Translations under genes and position numbers: made by a program
The notes under the pieces: generated by a model
Told to the model about the DNA's origin: nothing
Database searches by the model: none
Seen by the model: the letters and a program-made list of their open reading frames with translations, nothing else
Shown: piece after piece, positions 32,784 to 44,883 of the stretch
How positions within the stretch are numbered: the first letter of the stretch is position 1
Layout of the letters: each line of letters begins with the position of its first letter
Source of the DNA: Excoecaria cochinchinensis
Lineage: Eukaryota; Streptophyta; Magnoliopsida; Malpighiales; Euphorbiaceae
Assembly (NCBI GenBank): GCA_947683425.1
Contig: CANTUQ010000020.1
Span: 6,451,001-6,515,000 of the forward strand
Direction of reading: 5' to 3'
DNA: 64,000 bases

Positions 32784-35661
32784 TGTAGACACCGGGTCCT
32801 GAGTTAACCTAGATCGAAGTTACCCAATGATGATAATTGCCTTCACAGGCTTAAAAGGTTAAAAGTTATGGTTTTCTCGTCAAATTTGCATTTTAGAGTG
32901 AAAAATTAAAAAATAATAAAAAATATTTAAAAAAATTAATTTTGAAAAATGGGGGCTTCAAATTATGATGTTTTTAGTCAATTTAAAATTTAAAAAAAAT
33001 AGAAAAAAATAAAAAAAATAAAAAAAAATTCGGACCGCGAGTGTCGGGCGCGGCAGCGCGCTGGCGCCCAGCACGCAGACGCCCAGGCGCCCAGCGCGCT
33101 GGGCGCGATTTGGCGACGCGCAGCGTCGCCAATGCCGCACGTCGCTAAAGAGCGACGCGCAGCGTTGCGCGCTGCGCACCGCACCGTGCGCCTCTGCGCG
33201 CGATTTCCGGGCCTCTGCGAGCGGATTTCGCGCGCCTCGCCGCGTTAGTCCCCGTCGCTCTATAGCAACGGGCGGCGTCCCTCTATGGCGACGGGCTTCC
33301 TGGCCGTCAGTACAGGGTCTGATGCCCTATTTCCCTCTTTTCAGCATTTTTTCCGATTTTTTCACCCAAAAATCCGTTTTTTATCCCATTTTTTGGGGTT
33401 TTTGACTTCAAATTAAACTCTAAAATATTTTTTTAGGTAATTAAATAATAAAACTTGATTTTATCATTAAAAATAAATGAATTTTGTGTTAAAATAGCTT
33501 TTTTTCCTTAATTAAATTAGGGCAACCTTTTTTATCCTATAAATAGTTTATGATGAAATCAAAGGAGCCTCCTACACATTTTTTAGACCTAAAATTTCCA
33601 GAATTCTTCTTCTTCTTCCACTAAAATTCCAGATTTATTCCCCAACCAAAAATCAAAAAGAAAAATCAAATGTTTCATTCTTTTTCCAACATAATTTCTT
33701 CTAAACATATTTTTTAGAGGAAGTTTTGTTGTTTGATTTAATTTTTGAGACAAATACAATAATTATTTGTTCTCAAAATTGTTTTTTAATCTTTTATTTT
33801 GTGTTCAATAAAATTTTTTCATTGATTTTGTTTTGAATCTCTTTTTTATAAAAAATTGATTTTGAGACAAATAAAATAATTGTTTGTCATTAAAATCTAA
33901 TTTTTATTTGATTTTCTAAAATAAAACTTCAATCAATTTTTTATGAACAAAGTGATTGATTGTTCTTGAAATCATTTTTCTTTATTTTAATCAATAAAAA
34001 CTTTTTTTGATCAAAATCATTTCTTTAGGCAAAGGTATCAATTCTTTGTTCTTAAAGAATTTTTGATCATTTTTTTTCATGTTTCTTGGAATAAAATTCC
34101 AACATTTTCATCATATTTCACTCTAATATTGTGAATCATCAAACAAAGAAATCGATCATTTTTTACCTTCATCGAATCCGAAACTCTGAGGGTAAACATT
34201 CTGGGCTTGTTTTTATTATTTCTTTTGGTTCATATCTAATTTATTTATGTATATTTTATTTTTTTGTTTTCATTTATTTTATTTTATTATTTCTTTCAGA
34301 TTTGATTTATTTAATTTGTTTATATATATGATTTTTATTCACATAAATATTGATTGTTTATTATTTTTAACATGTAATTAATTTATCTCACTTTAATTCA
34401 TTATTATTTTTAACATGTAATTAATAAATTCATTTTAATTGATCTTTTTGCCATGTAAATGGTTTATATCATTTGTGAACATATTTAATTAATCATATTG
34501 TTCATTTAATTGTTTTCATCATTCTTTAATTGTTTTCATTTATTATTCTTTTCTTTATCATTTTATATATTCTTTGATTTGTTTATTTTCATCACATCAT
34601 TTAATCATATATCACATATAATCCATGTTTCTCATTTTATTTTGGTTTGTTAATATTTTTTATTCCATTATGATTCTGTTCATATCATCTTATTTTATTT
34701 TAATTTGTTATTCATTATTTTGTATGTTTAATTGATTTAATCACTAACATTGTTTTAATTGTATTTTGTTTTTATGTCTAAACTCATTTTTCGCTTGGAC
34801 GTTTTTGCGAGCACATCGGGAGGTCCAAAAAGGCTCATTTGGTTCATATATTTATTTTCTTTATTTGTAATATTTTATTTAATTTTGCCATATAATTTCC
34901 TTGTAAAATTATTTATTTAGGCTCGCTATAAAGAAAATCACAAAAACGTTTCTATTAATTAACTTGACATTCTTTTTCTAAATAAAAGGGGACCAATGTC
35001 CTAGTTTTTCATACCCAAATAAATCATCATATCAAAACTTTTTCATAATAAATATGCATGCGAGGACCAATGTTCTCACTATTAATGAATAACCCGTTTT
35101 ATGTATACTTCGCACATTTACAAGAGGGAGTTGTATTCTGCTCCTTGTATTATTGTAATTTATCGCTTTCGATATTTATTTTGCTCATTTACCGCTTTCA
35201 AAATGTGAATAAATGCACCTTTCAATTAATTGCATCGTGTGGAGAGAGAGCGAATCAATGGTATTAAAATTTGATCATAAAATAATCGAAGTAGAAATAA
35301 ATGAGAAATCCCGGACCCAGCTCTGGTCTTTGGGCTCAAAGAGGCTAGAGGTCTACCCTCCAAGACACCTTTTTGTGCTAAGAGACTTTAGCACTAATCC
35401 TAGGCTCTTTAGGGCGAGAGGTTTTACCTTCCATGACCCCTCTGGCTGGCCCAAAATGGATACAACGCGCAGTCTTAGGCTCTCCGAGGCGAGAGAAACT
35501 TTCCCAATGTTCTATTGGGTGGCGAATCCATGAAACCTCCTTGTTGCCCAACATAGACACACTTGCGATTTATTGCAAGATGTCAACGGATCCACAAATG
35601 CCCCGATCGCCCACGTGCGGGCGGTCGAACGGGCGGCCGCGGGGATCCGGTGCGCGTCACA
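32784..35661 (+). mobile_element. Solo Ogre/Tat-like LTR O3
   Basis: 2878 bp, TGTAGACACCGGGTCC to GGTGCGCGTCACA, flanked by perfect CCATC. It lies inside LTR T5. It has the largest GC island of the set (33030-33305), the donor-like GAGGGTAAAC (34187-34196), CCAATG hairpins 34988-35001 and 35062-35077, and a PBS-like TGGCGAATCC (35520-35529). Confidence 0.93.
33030..33305. other. GC island of Tat LTR O3
   Basis: About 275 bp rich in GCGC, with GGCGCCCAGCACGC and GGCGCCCAGCGCGC units and a self-complementary core. It starts 246 bp from the LTR start. Frames across it are not genes. Confidence 0.75.
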
Positions 35662-35666
35662 CCATC
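35662..35666. repeat. TSD CCATC (right) of solo LTR O3
   Basis: Exact partner of 32779-32783. Confidence 0.9.
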
Positions 35667-35829
35667 CATGATTACATTTCACTCAATTCATGTACAAGTT
35701 GAACAAACTATTAAGCATATTCTTTGTACATATAAATAATGCATATAATCTTTATAATGCATGATAAAACATATTCCAATGCAATACCACACACCATTAA
35801 AGACAAAAGACATACAGTCACAAGACTGC

Positions 35830-36090
35830 ACGATGTCGTGCTCACGACCCTTGTTGCGCCCACGACAGACCCAACACACGCAGATGTTACGCACGAGGGC
35901 CTCGTCACCCTCGCGACAGAATGCCAAAGTGGCTTCTTTTACGCCCGCGACGGAGCTCGCACTCGCGACAAAACTTGGCACAGCTCGGCCATGTACGAGA
36001 AAGCTCGGCAGGGCTCGGTATTGCATGGCTTATAGACTTTGCCAGGGAGTGTTCTGTCGCACTCGCAACCCCCGTCGCTCTTGCGACAGA
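35830..36090. repeat. CpG-rich palindromic cassette (T5)
   Basis: Matches the T2 cassette but has an extra CGCGACGGAGCTCGCACTCG segment. The two copies of one element therefore differ in cassette content. Confidence 0.7.
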
Positions 36091-37364
36091 ACAGAACTAA
36101 GTGTTCAGCTCCAAATTACACAACCCCTCATGCACAACCTTCAAAATCATGTCAAAAGCACTTCTAAACTCTATTTCAATATAATACATAATCAAATACT
36201 AATATCAATCAAAATGGCAAATAATTATAATGATCATAACAAGTGCTCTACATGCCAAAATCTATATATATACAACATGCAAAGTTGACTATAACTCTTA
36301 ATTAAACTATAGCACTAATTCAAGCATACCGATAGACATCGGGTCCCGAGGCAGCCTAAATCAGGATTACCCAATGATGAAATTTTGTGTGCCTGTTTAT
36401 AGGCAAAAATGGAAGTTGGAAGTGATGATTTCCTTGTCAAATTTATTTATTAAAAATAAATAAATATGGGTTTTAAAAAATATTTTTAAAAAATTATTTT
36501 AAGATAAAAAAGTGAGTTTTAAAATTATAGTGTTTTAGCAAAAATTTAAAAAAAAAAAATCACGAGTGTCCGCCTGCGGTAGCGCGCGCACGAGCGTCCC
36601 TCGCCAGCATGCCTCACGCAGCGCAGGGCGTGCGCTGCTGCGCGCGATGGCCCCTAATGCGGCCCTGTCGCCCCCCAACAGCCCTTTGGGCACTTTGGGT
36701 TATTTTTGATAGTTTTTACTCAATTTGTTTTTTGTAGAATTTAATTTTAAAATCCTTTTGTCTTATAACCCTTCAAATTCTTCAGTTTTTGGGCTTAATT
36801 GGGAATTAAATTAATTTAATTTATTCATTAAAAATTTATTTATATTGAAGTATAAAAGGGGTTTTTTGAGAGAGAATTGGGGGGATTTTTCTTAAGAAAA
36901 TTGGTTTTCTCTCTTCTTCTTCTTCTTCTTCAAGAACAAGTTCTCCAAGTATTTTTAATTTTTTAAGTTAATTCTTGAGACAAATAAACTAATTATTTGT
37001 TCTTGTGAATTTTGTTACTTCCTTTTTACAATTTTTCCTTAAGACAAATAAATTAATTATTTATTTTTTGATAAAATTTTGTTATATATTTTATTTTTAT
37101 AAATCAAGACAAGGAAATATATCATCCACCTTCAATCATCAAACCAAAATTTGAGGGTAAACATTCTAGGCTCCATCATTTATTTTATTTTTATTTTAAT
37201 TTTTGTTTACAATTAACTAGTCATCATGTAGATTTTCAAATCTTTTGTTATTTTTTAATTTGTTCATGTGATTTAGCCATAGATTTAATATTTTTAGTAT
37301 ATTTTATTTTATTCTTACATATTTATTTGATTGTACATCTTTTGTTGTTATTTTCATTTTTATT

Positions 37365-37510
37365 ATTATTATTATTATCTCTTTTGTTCATATGTTATTA
37401 TTATTATTAGTATTATTATTTAACATGTTTCAACATGTTTTATTTTTTTATTTCTTGCTTGATTGTTCATCTTCCTTATTATTGATTGTTCATCTTCTTT
37501 ATTGTTATTG

Positions 37511-37587
<77 letters not shown>
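37365..37587. repeat. ATT microsatellite of O4, left part
   Basis: ATT runs interrupted by unique T-rich sequence. The array continues at 42649-42840 on the other side of G1. The Leu- and Tyr-rich frames are artefacts. Confidence 0.9.
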
Positions 37588-37588
<1 letters not shown>

Positions 37589-38576
37589 GTAATAGCCCAA
37601 ATACCGGTTTAGAAGTGTCAGTGAATAATTTCAGGGTTATCATGATGATCGTAACGTCAAACAGTGCAGGGAGTGAGTTTGTCAGTGTCAAAGTTTAATG
37701 ATAAGTGTGCCGGAAGTATATATATAGCGAACCCGGCTGTCCGGTGCCAGAAAAATTTTAATTTCGCGAAAATAATCTATGGGCCATAAGGAGTCTACTG
37801 GTGAAATTTGAACTGAAAATGGAGTCAAATTGACCTCCGAAAGTCTTTCTAAAGTTGGCATCCGGTTCGGTTCAATTTGAACTGAGATTTGACCGAGGGG
37901 TTATATATAGTAAATAAGGCCCAATGGATATTGAGTGTATAAAATAAGACAATAGAAGTGTTATCTGTGGATTTTGACAGCTTTAAAGTTGTATTTTATG
38001 GCAGAAGAAAAATTAATTGAATACGACTGGTTTAAGTGAATCGAGGCCCAAATGGACTCCGATTGAGCTGAAAATTTGCAGGGAGCTTATTTTTCATGTT
38101 TTAAGATTAATGGAATTTATTAGAAGTGAAAATAATGAGAGGAACATATAGATGCTTTGGAAAAGTGCAATTGAACCAAAAAACCAAAAATTTTGGTTTA
38201 AATTGGTTGGCCCATGTTGGTTGGACCGATTTGGTTCATTTGAGGGCTATATGAGAATAGAGGAGGCTAGATTTCTCTAGAGTAATCCAGCAAAAACTGA
38301 CCTTCTTCTTATTCTTCAAAATTGAATGGTTTTTCTTAACTTCTCCTCCATTTTTTTTCTTCATTTATCCAATATTTCCCCAAAATTCTACCTCCTAGAC
38401 AAATTTTAGCTTCTCTACAATCATATAGAAGTTATTAGAGTCCATTTGGAACACTGAAAGTTGGGAAAAATCAAGTGTGCAAAGTTTATGTCAAGATTTG
38501 AGGGAATAAAAGGGAATGATGGAGTTTTAAGGAGTTATGGCATGGGAAGCATGTTTATGATATGGAGAACAAGAAT

Positions 38577-38588
38577 CTAAGGTGAGTA
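38577..38588 (+). other. Splice-donor-like site in G1
   Basis: CTAAG/GTGAGTAG, a full match to the plant consensus, after a CT-rich leader (38300-38410). Confidence 0.5.
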
Positions 38589-41500
38589 GATACATTATCC
38601 TTCATTTTTTATTGATTATGTGTGAATTTTAGGTTATATTTAAGTGTGAAAATGAGATTTAGGCATGTTTAATTAAATATAATGTGATATTCATAATCTA
38701 TGGACTTAATATAGTGTATAAATATGTTTAAATGGAATTAAAACACAATGGTATGGAAACCTTAAGCTTGGCTAAATGATATTTAAGGAAAATTATTAAG
38801 ATTAAGTGATGTTTATGGCATATAAATGATAGATATAATGTATATAACATGTTTAATGCATAATAGAGTAATTAAAGGAATTAAAAGAAATTATAATGAA
38901 ATGCTAAAGTTGTGGTCGAATGGAATACTAAAGGAAATTATGAGCTATGTTGTGTAATATAGCAAGTAAAAGTTGTTTATGGCTAATATAACATGTAAAT
39001 TGAGTGATTGAATGATTAAGTGAAATTAAAGTGAACTAAATAGAAAGTTTGTGTAGTGGTTGAATGGTATATAAAGGATTTAATTGAGATATAAGATAAA
39101 CTATTGCATATAAATGATATTTTTAGTATGTTTAACATGTAAAGAGTGTGAATAAGTGATTAAATGAAATTAAAGTGCATGATGTGAAAAAGTGATTCAT
39201 TGGCCGAATGGTATTTATAAGGAATAAAGTGTGTATTTTGATAATTAATGTAATGTAATAACATAATATGATTAAGTGATGATTAATGACTGTGTATGTA
39301 AAGTGGTAAGTGAAAAAGAAGTGTATGACAAAATAAGTGTGATGGTATAATGTGATGTTTATATGAATAATGATGAAATATTGCCCTTAGTAGTTTTCTG
39401 GTAGTGAAATCTAGTCCAGGATATAATTAGCTAGCCATAGGGATTCCACACCGCGGTACGAGTTAGGGCGACTCAATATTGATAGGCTAGTGACAGCTTA
39501 TCTCAGTGTTCAGAGTAAATCAGTGTTTAGTGTAGTGCAGTGCAGTGAAAATGGTCGTACTTGGATCATTTTATAGTGTAATGGGTCTGTGGGGCCCATG
39601 TCCCGTATATCCTGTCATTAGATTTTCTATCGGGTCCATACTAGGGGCATGGTAAATAAGTGATAAAAAGGATTGAAATTGTGATAAAAGTGAAAATGGG
39701 TGAAAAGGGGACTAAAATGGAACAAATAGAACGTTTAGGGGTAAAATGGTAATTTTACAAAAAAAGGAAAAAAGTAAGAAAGTTAGGTAAAAAGTGTAAG
39801 GGTAAGGGTAAAATTGTAATTTTGACAAAATATGAGGTTAAAATAGTAAATTAGTGAAAAAGTGATAAAATACGGACCTAATTGTAATTTAGTGAAATAT
39901 ATAAGGTTATAAGTGGTAATTAAGTGTAAAAAGGATAAAATAGTAATTAAATAAGTAAATAAGGGTAAAAGTGTAAAATGGGAAGTAAATAAATGGTAAT
40001 TAAGTGGAAAATGAGGACATAAAGGGAATTAGTGAAAAAGAAAGGACGTGGATGGCATTATGGTAAAAGTAAGGATATGAATGTAATTAATGTAAAGATG
40101 GGACATAGGTATAATTAATGGAAAAGTTAGGGACGTATATGGAATTAAGTGAAAAGATTAAGGACTTAAGTGTAAGTAATTATAATTGGTGAAGTAATTA
40201 TGGAATATGTATATATTTAATGTAATTAAAGTGATTTAATAAATAATATGGTTAAAATGAGATTAATTAATGAATTAGTATAAAAATATGTTAATTGGCA
40301 AAATAGTAGTATAATTAATTAATTAATGAATTTAAGTGAATTATCATATGGAAGAAATAATTGAATAAATTATTGTATTTAATCAACTATAATGTAGTTA
40401 GTGAAAATTTATGCATAAGTGCATAGATGATTTAAATGAGTGGTTTAAAGACTAAAATATAAAATAGTTAGTTAATAATAATATTAAAAGTGGGATTAAT
40501 TATAACTAGTGGTATAATTGTAATTGTAGTAAATTGAAATGGTAATGTTGAAATTAATGAACAATGTGGGGACTAAAGTGTAATGTGAGGAAAATATTAT
40601 GGTAGCGACTAGATGGAAATTTGTATGCTAAATAATAAAGTAATGTAGTGGCAATTTCGTAAATATAAAACAATTAAAAGCTAAATTGTAATTTAGCATA
40701 AAGCAAGGGACTAAGTTGCAAATTGACAATAATAAGGCTAAGGAAGGGATTAAAATGTAAATATGCAATTAGGGAGTTAATAATTATGCATATCTGATAA
40801 TTAGTGAGTGAATAATTAAGAATTTTAGAATAACATTGTTTGATTAAATATTAAGTGAATAAGGGATTAAATTAATTATGATTTAACTACTATGCTAGTG
40901 ATAATGAAGGATAAATAGGTACATTAGTGGCGTTATTGTAAATAAGTGAAATTTATTAGACTTAAACGTAATTGATTATAACAATGCTAGTAATAATATT
41001 TACGTGTAAATGGAAAAGAAATAGACTACTAAGTAAATGAATAAATTGGTTTTATGTATATGTAAATTAAGAGATGATATTTGGAAATAAATAAATAATA
41101 AGGTAGATAATAATGATAATATAAATCAAGTGAAATGGAATGATAGTGTTTTAAATTGTAAGAAACATAGAGAGATTAAATTGTAAAGTTAATTATTAAG
41201 AGGCTATAGTGAATAAAAGTATAGTGTAAATTAATTGAATAAAGGTAATAAGTAGGATTGGCAAATTAAGTGTAGACAAAATAATTAGAATATTAGAAGT
41301 GCCTAATTGAGTATATTGGGAAATAAAGATTTTCATAGTAAAAGTGATTAAGGATAGAGCAATTAATAAATAGTGTTAAGATAAAAGAAAATAGGCAGGC
41401 CATTATTATGAATAATAATATAAGTGACCAAAGTCGAATAAAAAATAACATATTAGTGATGAAATTTATAATGACGTGTATGTGGACCAAATAAATAGTA

Positions 41501-42315
41501 AAAAGAAACAGTTATAGGTCAATCGATAGCTAAATAGTAAGTGAAAATTGTTAAACAAAATGAGTGTCTAAATGAAACGAACTTGATAGGTGATATCATA
41601 AAGTAAAATTATTGATAAGTGTAGACTCGAAATAGTAAAGAGAATGTTAGAAATGCAAAGAAAGTAATAGTATTTGATCATTGTTACTAATAGTGAAATA
41701 ATGACAAATTATTAAGTAAGTTGATAAATAATTTAGTATCTGCAATTAAATTATAATTGAGCATCCAAATTGAGAAAACAATCTAATAGGTTATTTACAA
41801 AGATAAAAGTATTAAAAAGAGATACATATGAAATTGATCATAAATGACAAACTGAACAAGGTGTTAAGCGACAAGATGTGCACATGATAAAGTTAGTGAT
41901 AATAGTAATGAAAAGAATAGAACAAATAAACAAGGTAAAACACCGACATTGACAAATAATAGTGAAATTGACGACTATAAAAATTAACAGTGTAAATGAT
42001 AGTGAAAACGATAAGTGCGCAGATTAACAGTGCAAATAACGGTGAAATCGATAAGTGTAAAGGTTAACAGTGTAAGTGATAATGAAATTGTTAATGGTAT
42101 GTTAGCAAATAACGAATTGCAGAGTAATGATAAAGGTAAAGACATTGATTAGTGATAATAGTGACAGTGATAAAGATAAGAATAGTGAACGTCACAAAAG
42201 TATGTTATAAACTATTTAAAAAGACTTAGAAATAATCGCCTCCATAACCTAAATACAGTAAAACAATTAAGTGATCAAGTATGCAAAATTAGTATGGAAA
42301 ACTTAAGATAAGTAT

Positions 42316-42368
42316 CCACCACTGGGCATTTAAATGCTCAGCGTGTAGTGTGTTAAATGCACGCAGGT
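42316..42368 (+). promoter_or_regulatory. Paired stem-loop with acceptor-like CAG/GT (G1)
   Basis: Stem 1 CTGGGCATTTAAATGCTCAG (ten pairs counting one G-T) replaces CTAAGCG...CGCTTAG at the same place. Stem 2 GCGTG...CACGC, then AG/GTTA. Confidence 0.7.
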
Positions 42369-42648
42369 TATAATAGTTAGACGTGGCCGAAGACGTAAAA
42401 GCAATTGAAAATTGAGCAACAACAAGGACCGAAGGATTTGCATGGCCTGTATACGAGCGTAGTTGGGGAAAGCTATGGTATGGGTAGGTAATTTATGTGT
42501 TAATGTATTGTTATGTTATTGTGTATGTATTGTTATGTTTGTTAAAAAAAAGAATCAGAGCTTTCAAGTGTATCATCAGTGATTGGCAATGCAGTGCAGT
42601 GTTGTGACATCCGGTATCCGCATCATTTACGGGTATAAGGGTGTTACA

Positions 42649-42754
42649 ATTATTATTATTATTATTATCATCATCATCATCATCATCATCATCATTAGTA
42701 TTATTATTATCATTATCATGATTATTACTATTATTATTACCCTTGTTGTTACTC

Positions 42755-42805
<51 letters not shown>

Positions 42806-42840
42806 TTGCTTATAGTTATTATTATTTGTTATTGTTATCA
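42649..42840. repeat. ATT/ATC microsatellite of O4, right part
   Basis: Continuation of the array interrupted by G1. Mixed ATT, ATC and CTT units. Confidence 0.9.
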
Positions 42841-43987
42841 TTATTATTATTTTTATCATTTATGCCTTTTATGCATGTTGAATGGTTAATATATTAAGTT
42901 ACATATTTTTATTATGTCATTTGATTGATTTGTCATACATCATGCCTTTTTATTTTATTTATTTCAATTCATTTTTACATGTTATATGTTTAAATTCATT
43001 TTTTTATTACTAACATCAATTTTATTTGTTTTTTTATTTCAATATTTATTTTTATGTGTGAGCTTTTCCAATGGCAAATGGGAGCCCATGGAGATTTGAA
43101 GACATCATTTTGGTGGGATTTGTCATATTTTAATATTTTTAGTATTTTCCATTAATTTGCTTTTATTTGTTTTTATTATGTAATATGTAATAAATTTATT
43201 TATTTTTATGCACGTTAATTAAAAGTCACGTAAAAGGTTTTATATTAATAAATTGGGACTTTTTCTAATAAAATGGGACCAATGTCCTAATTTTAACCCA
43301 TAAAAACTCACTTTTAAAAAGAAAAATTAATTTTCTCAAAATGTGATCACTCATCCCGATTTTATCGATAAACACCAAAAAGAGCTCTTCGATTTTTTCT
43401 AAGTGAAAATGAGGGAACCAATGTTCCTAATAAATGTCCCGATTTATGTATGATTTCTTTTATTTTATTCTTCTTGTGTAGTATTTATTTCGGGCCCTTG
43501 TAATTAATTTTGGTGCAATTCTATTCATTTATGCCTTTTTATTTTGGGGGATTGTTTTGTCCCATTTTTTTCACTTGTAATTTTTTATCGTATTCTTTAT
43601 TGCTTTCTTTACTGCTTTTCCAAAAATTCTTGAAATGCGCTTTAAATTTATTGTATGATCGCGTGAGATGAGAGATGGAATTTCAATTACTAAAAAATCA
43701 TTTATAACTTAACTTAAGGCATTAATAAGAGTGAAGTTCCGAACACCTTCTTTGGTTTAAGACCCCCGAGGTTAGATGAACTTTCCCAATTTCTTGTAAA
43801 TTAGGTGGCGACTCCAAAATATCTCAAAGGTGCCTAGAGGCTTCATGGGATTAGATGATCTTTCCAGTGTTCTACTAGAAAGAGGTGTCCAAAATTTCTC
43901 ATGATTGCCTAAGATCAAAAGACGAAACCCCTCTCAGGCACTAAAAATGGGTCCTTAGGAACCGGTCGGGTCCGGCGCGCTTCACAG

Positions 43988-44005
43988 TGGCGACTCTACT
44001 GGGGA
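43988..44005 (+). other. Primer binding site of the plus-strand Tat element
   Basis: TGGCGACTCTACTGGGGA, one base after the LTR end; Ogre/Tat type (attributed to tRNA-Arg). Confidence 0.85.
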
Positions 44006-44883
44006 CTTTGAAACTTTGCTCCGAAACTGTCTTGGTTAATAATATAATTGGGTTTTTAAAATTAAAATTCTATCTCTTTTCAAAAAATTGCATTGCATCC
44101 ATGCTAGAGCCTTAGAATTATGCTAGTTTGGTCCCTTTCTTAACCCCGGTGCATTCCTGAAGCACGACCCTACGTTCACTCAATGTGGGGAAGTGTTAAG
44201 GATAATCACCAGCCCAAGCCTCGTACCTTATGGTATATCAAATGGAGACCTAATTAATCGTTATGCTCGTGATGAGCTAGACCCGTTGGCAGGGATCATG
44301 CTTAGGTAGCCCTAAAGTATCACTACTTTTGACCAAAGCTCATGTAATGGTAATAGAAACCTCCACTAGGTGATATGTACCCTAATAATGTGCTTGTTAT
44401 GTGGTCCCTCATATATTGAACAAATTCAAACATATTAACTGGACACTCATCAAAGGCTTTCATGCCCCGGTGGGCACATTTTTAGTCTATTTGAAAAGTC
44501 CAAATACATAATGGCTAAAACTCATATGCATGTGCTTTAAATTAAGAGTGTTATGCTGCTGGTTTCCCACCACGCACCATATGCACCCACTGGGTTCCCC
44601 GCTGACCCATGGGTCAAGCCCACCTAGGAAAGAGACTGTATGACCTCCTGTGTGGGAGCAACAAAGTTGGAAGGATTTACTTGCGTGTATGTGATTGTCT
44701 ATGCTGCATCAACATGATCATGTATTGTATATATCATTCATGCATCATTCTAACAGTTAAAATTTTTTAGCCATCATAGATTCACCTAAGTGGACGAGGG
44801 GTTCTAACGGTCGGCTAGTGAGGATAGATCTGCCCCTTTAGTTGACAGAATTAGTGTCTAATTAGAATTTCGAGCCGCTCTCA
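44006..44883 (+). other. Tat untranslated leader
   Basis: Non-coding, parallel to 3286-4172 on the minus strand. Confidence 0.75.

Larger units (their letters stand above)
31761..36330 (-). mobile_element. Tekay-like LTR T5 (5' LTR of the outer element), interrupted
   Basis: Begins (plus reading) TATAACACCCTAATACCCCT and matches T2 closely. It is split by solo LTR O3 (32784-35661) and cut at 36331 by the plus-strand Tat element, which removes the LTR start and the donor region. It has the paired stem-loop 32137-32189, the palindrome 32698-32711, and a CpG cassette 35830-36090. Short GGGCTAAACACTAGACCCTT repeats are at 32628-32672. Confidence 0.85.
37588..42648 (+). mobile_element. Five-kilobase solo LTR G1
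   Basis: TGTAATAGCCCAAATACCGG to GGGTATAAGGGTGTTACA, 5061 bp, with ATTAT on both sides (not decisive within an ATT array). No PBS, gag or pol, so it is a solo LTR. It shares with G2 a block at 39380-39490 (GGCTAGCCATAGGGATTCC, compare 58729). Donor-like CTAAG/GTGAGTAG (intron start 38582) and paired stem-loop with CAG/GT (intron end 42366) bound a 3.8-kb interior that is very poor in C on this strand. Confidence 0.82.
36331..43986 (+). mobile_element. Ogre/Tat-like 5' LTR O4, split by G1
   Basis: Starts near 36331 (GATAGACATCGGGTCC) and ends GGCGCGCTTCACA. About 2.6 kb without the 5061-bp G1 insertion. GC island 36560-36675, donor-like GAGGGTAAAC 37153-37162, ATT array, CCAATG hairpins 43275-43287 and 43413-43427, PBS-like TGGCGACTCC 43806-43815. 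The exact first base is uncertain because the opening TG is altered. Confidence 0.88.

Noticed and set aside
33030..33305. GC-rich block as a CpG-island promoter of a host gene
   Set aside because: It lies within a solo LTR bounded by exact TSDs and no gene follows.
37392..37698. Leu-rich and Tyr-rich frames
   Set aside because: Produced by the ATT array of O4 and the start of G1.
42583..42897. Ile-rich frame of 104 codons
   Set aside because: ATT/ATC microsatellite; crosses the G1 boundary.
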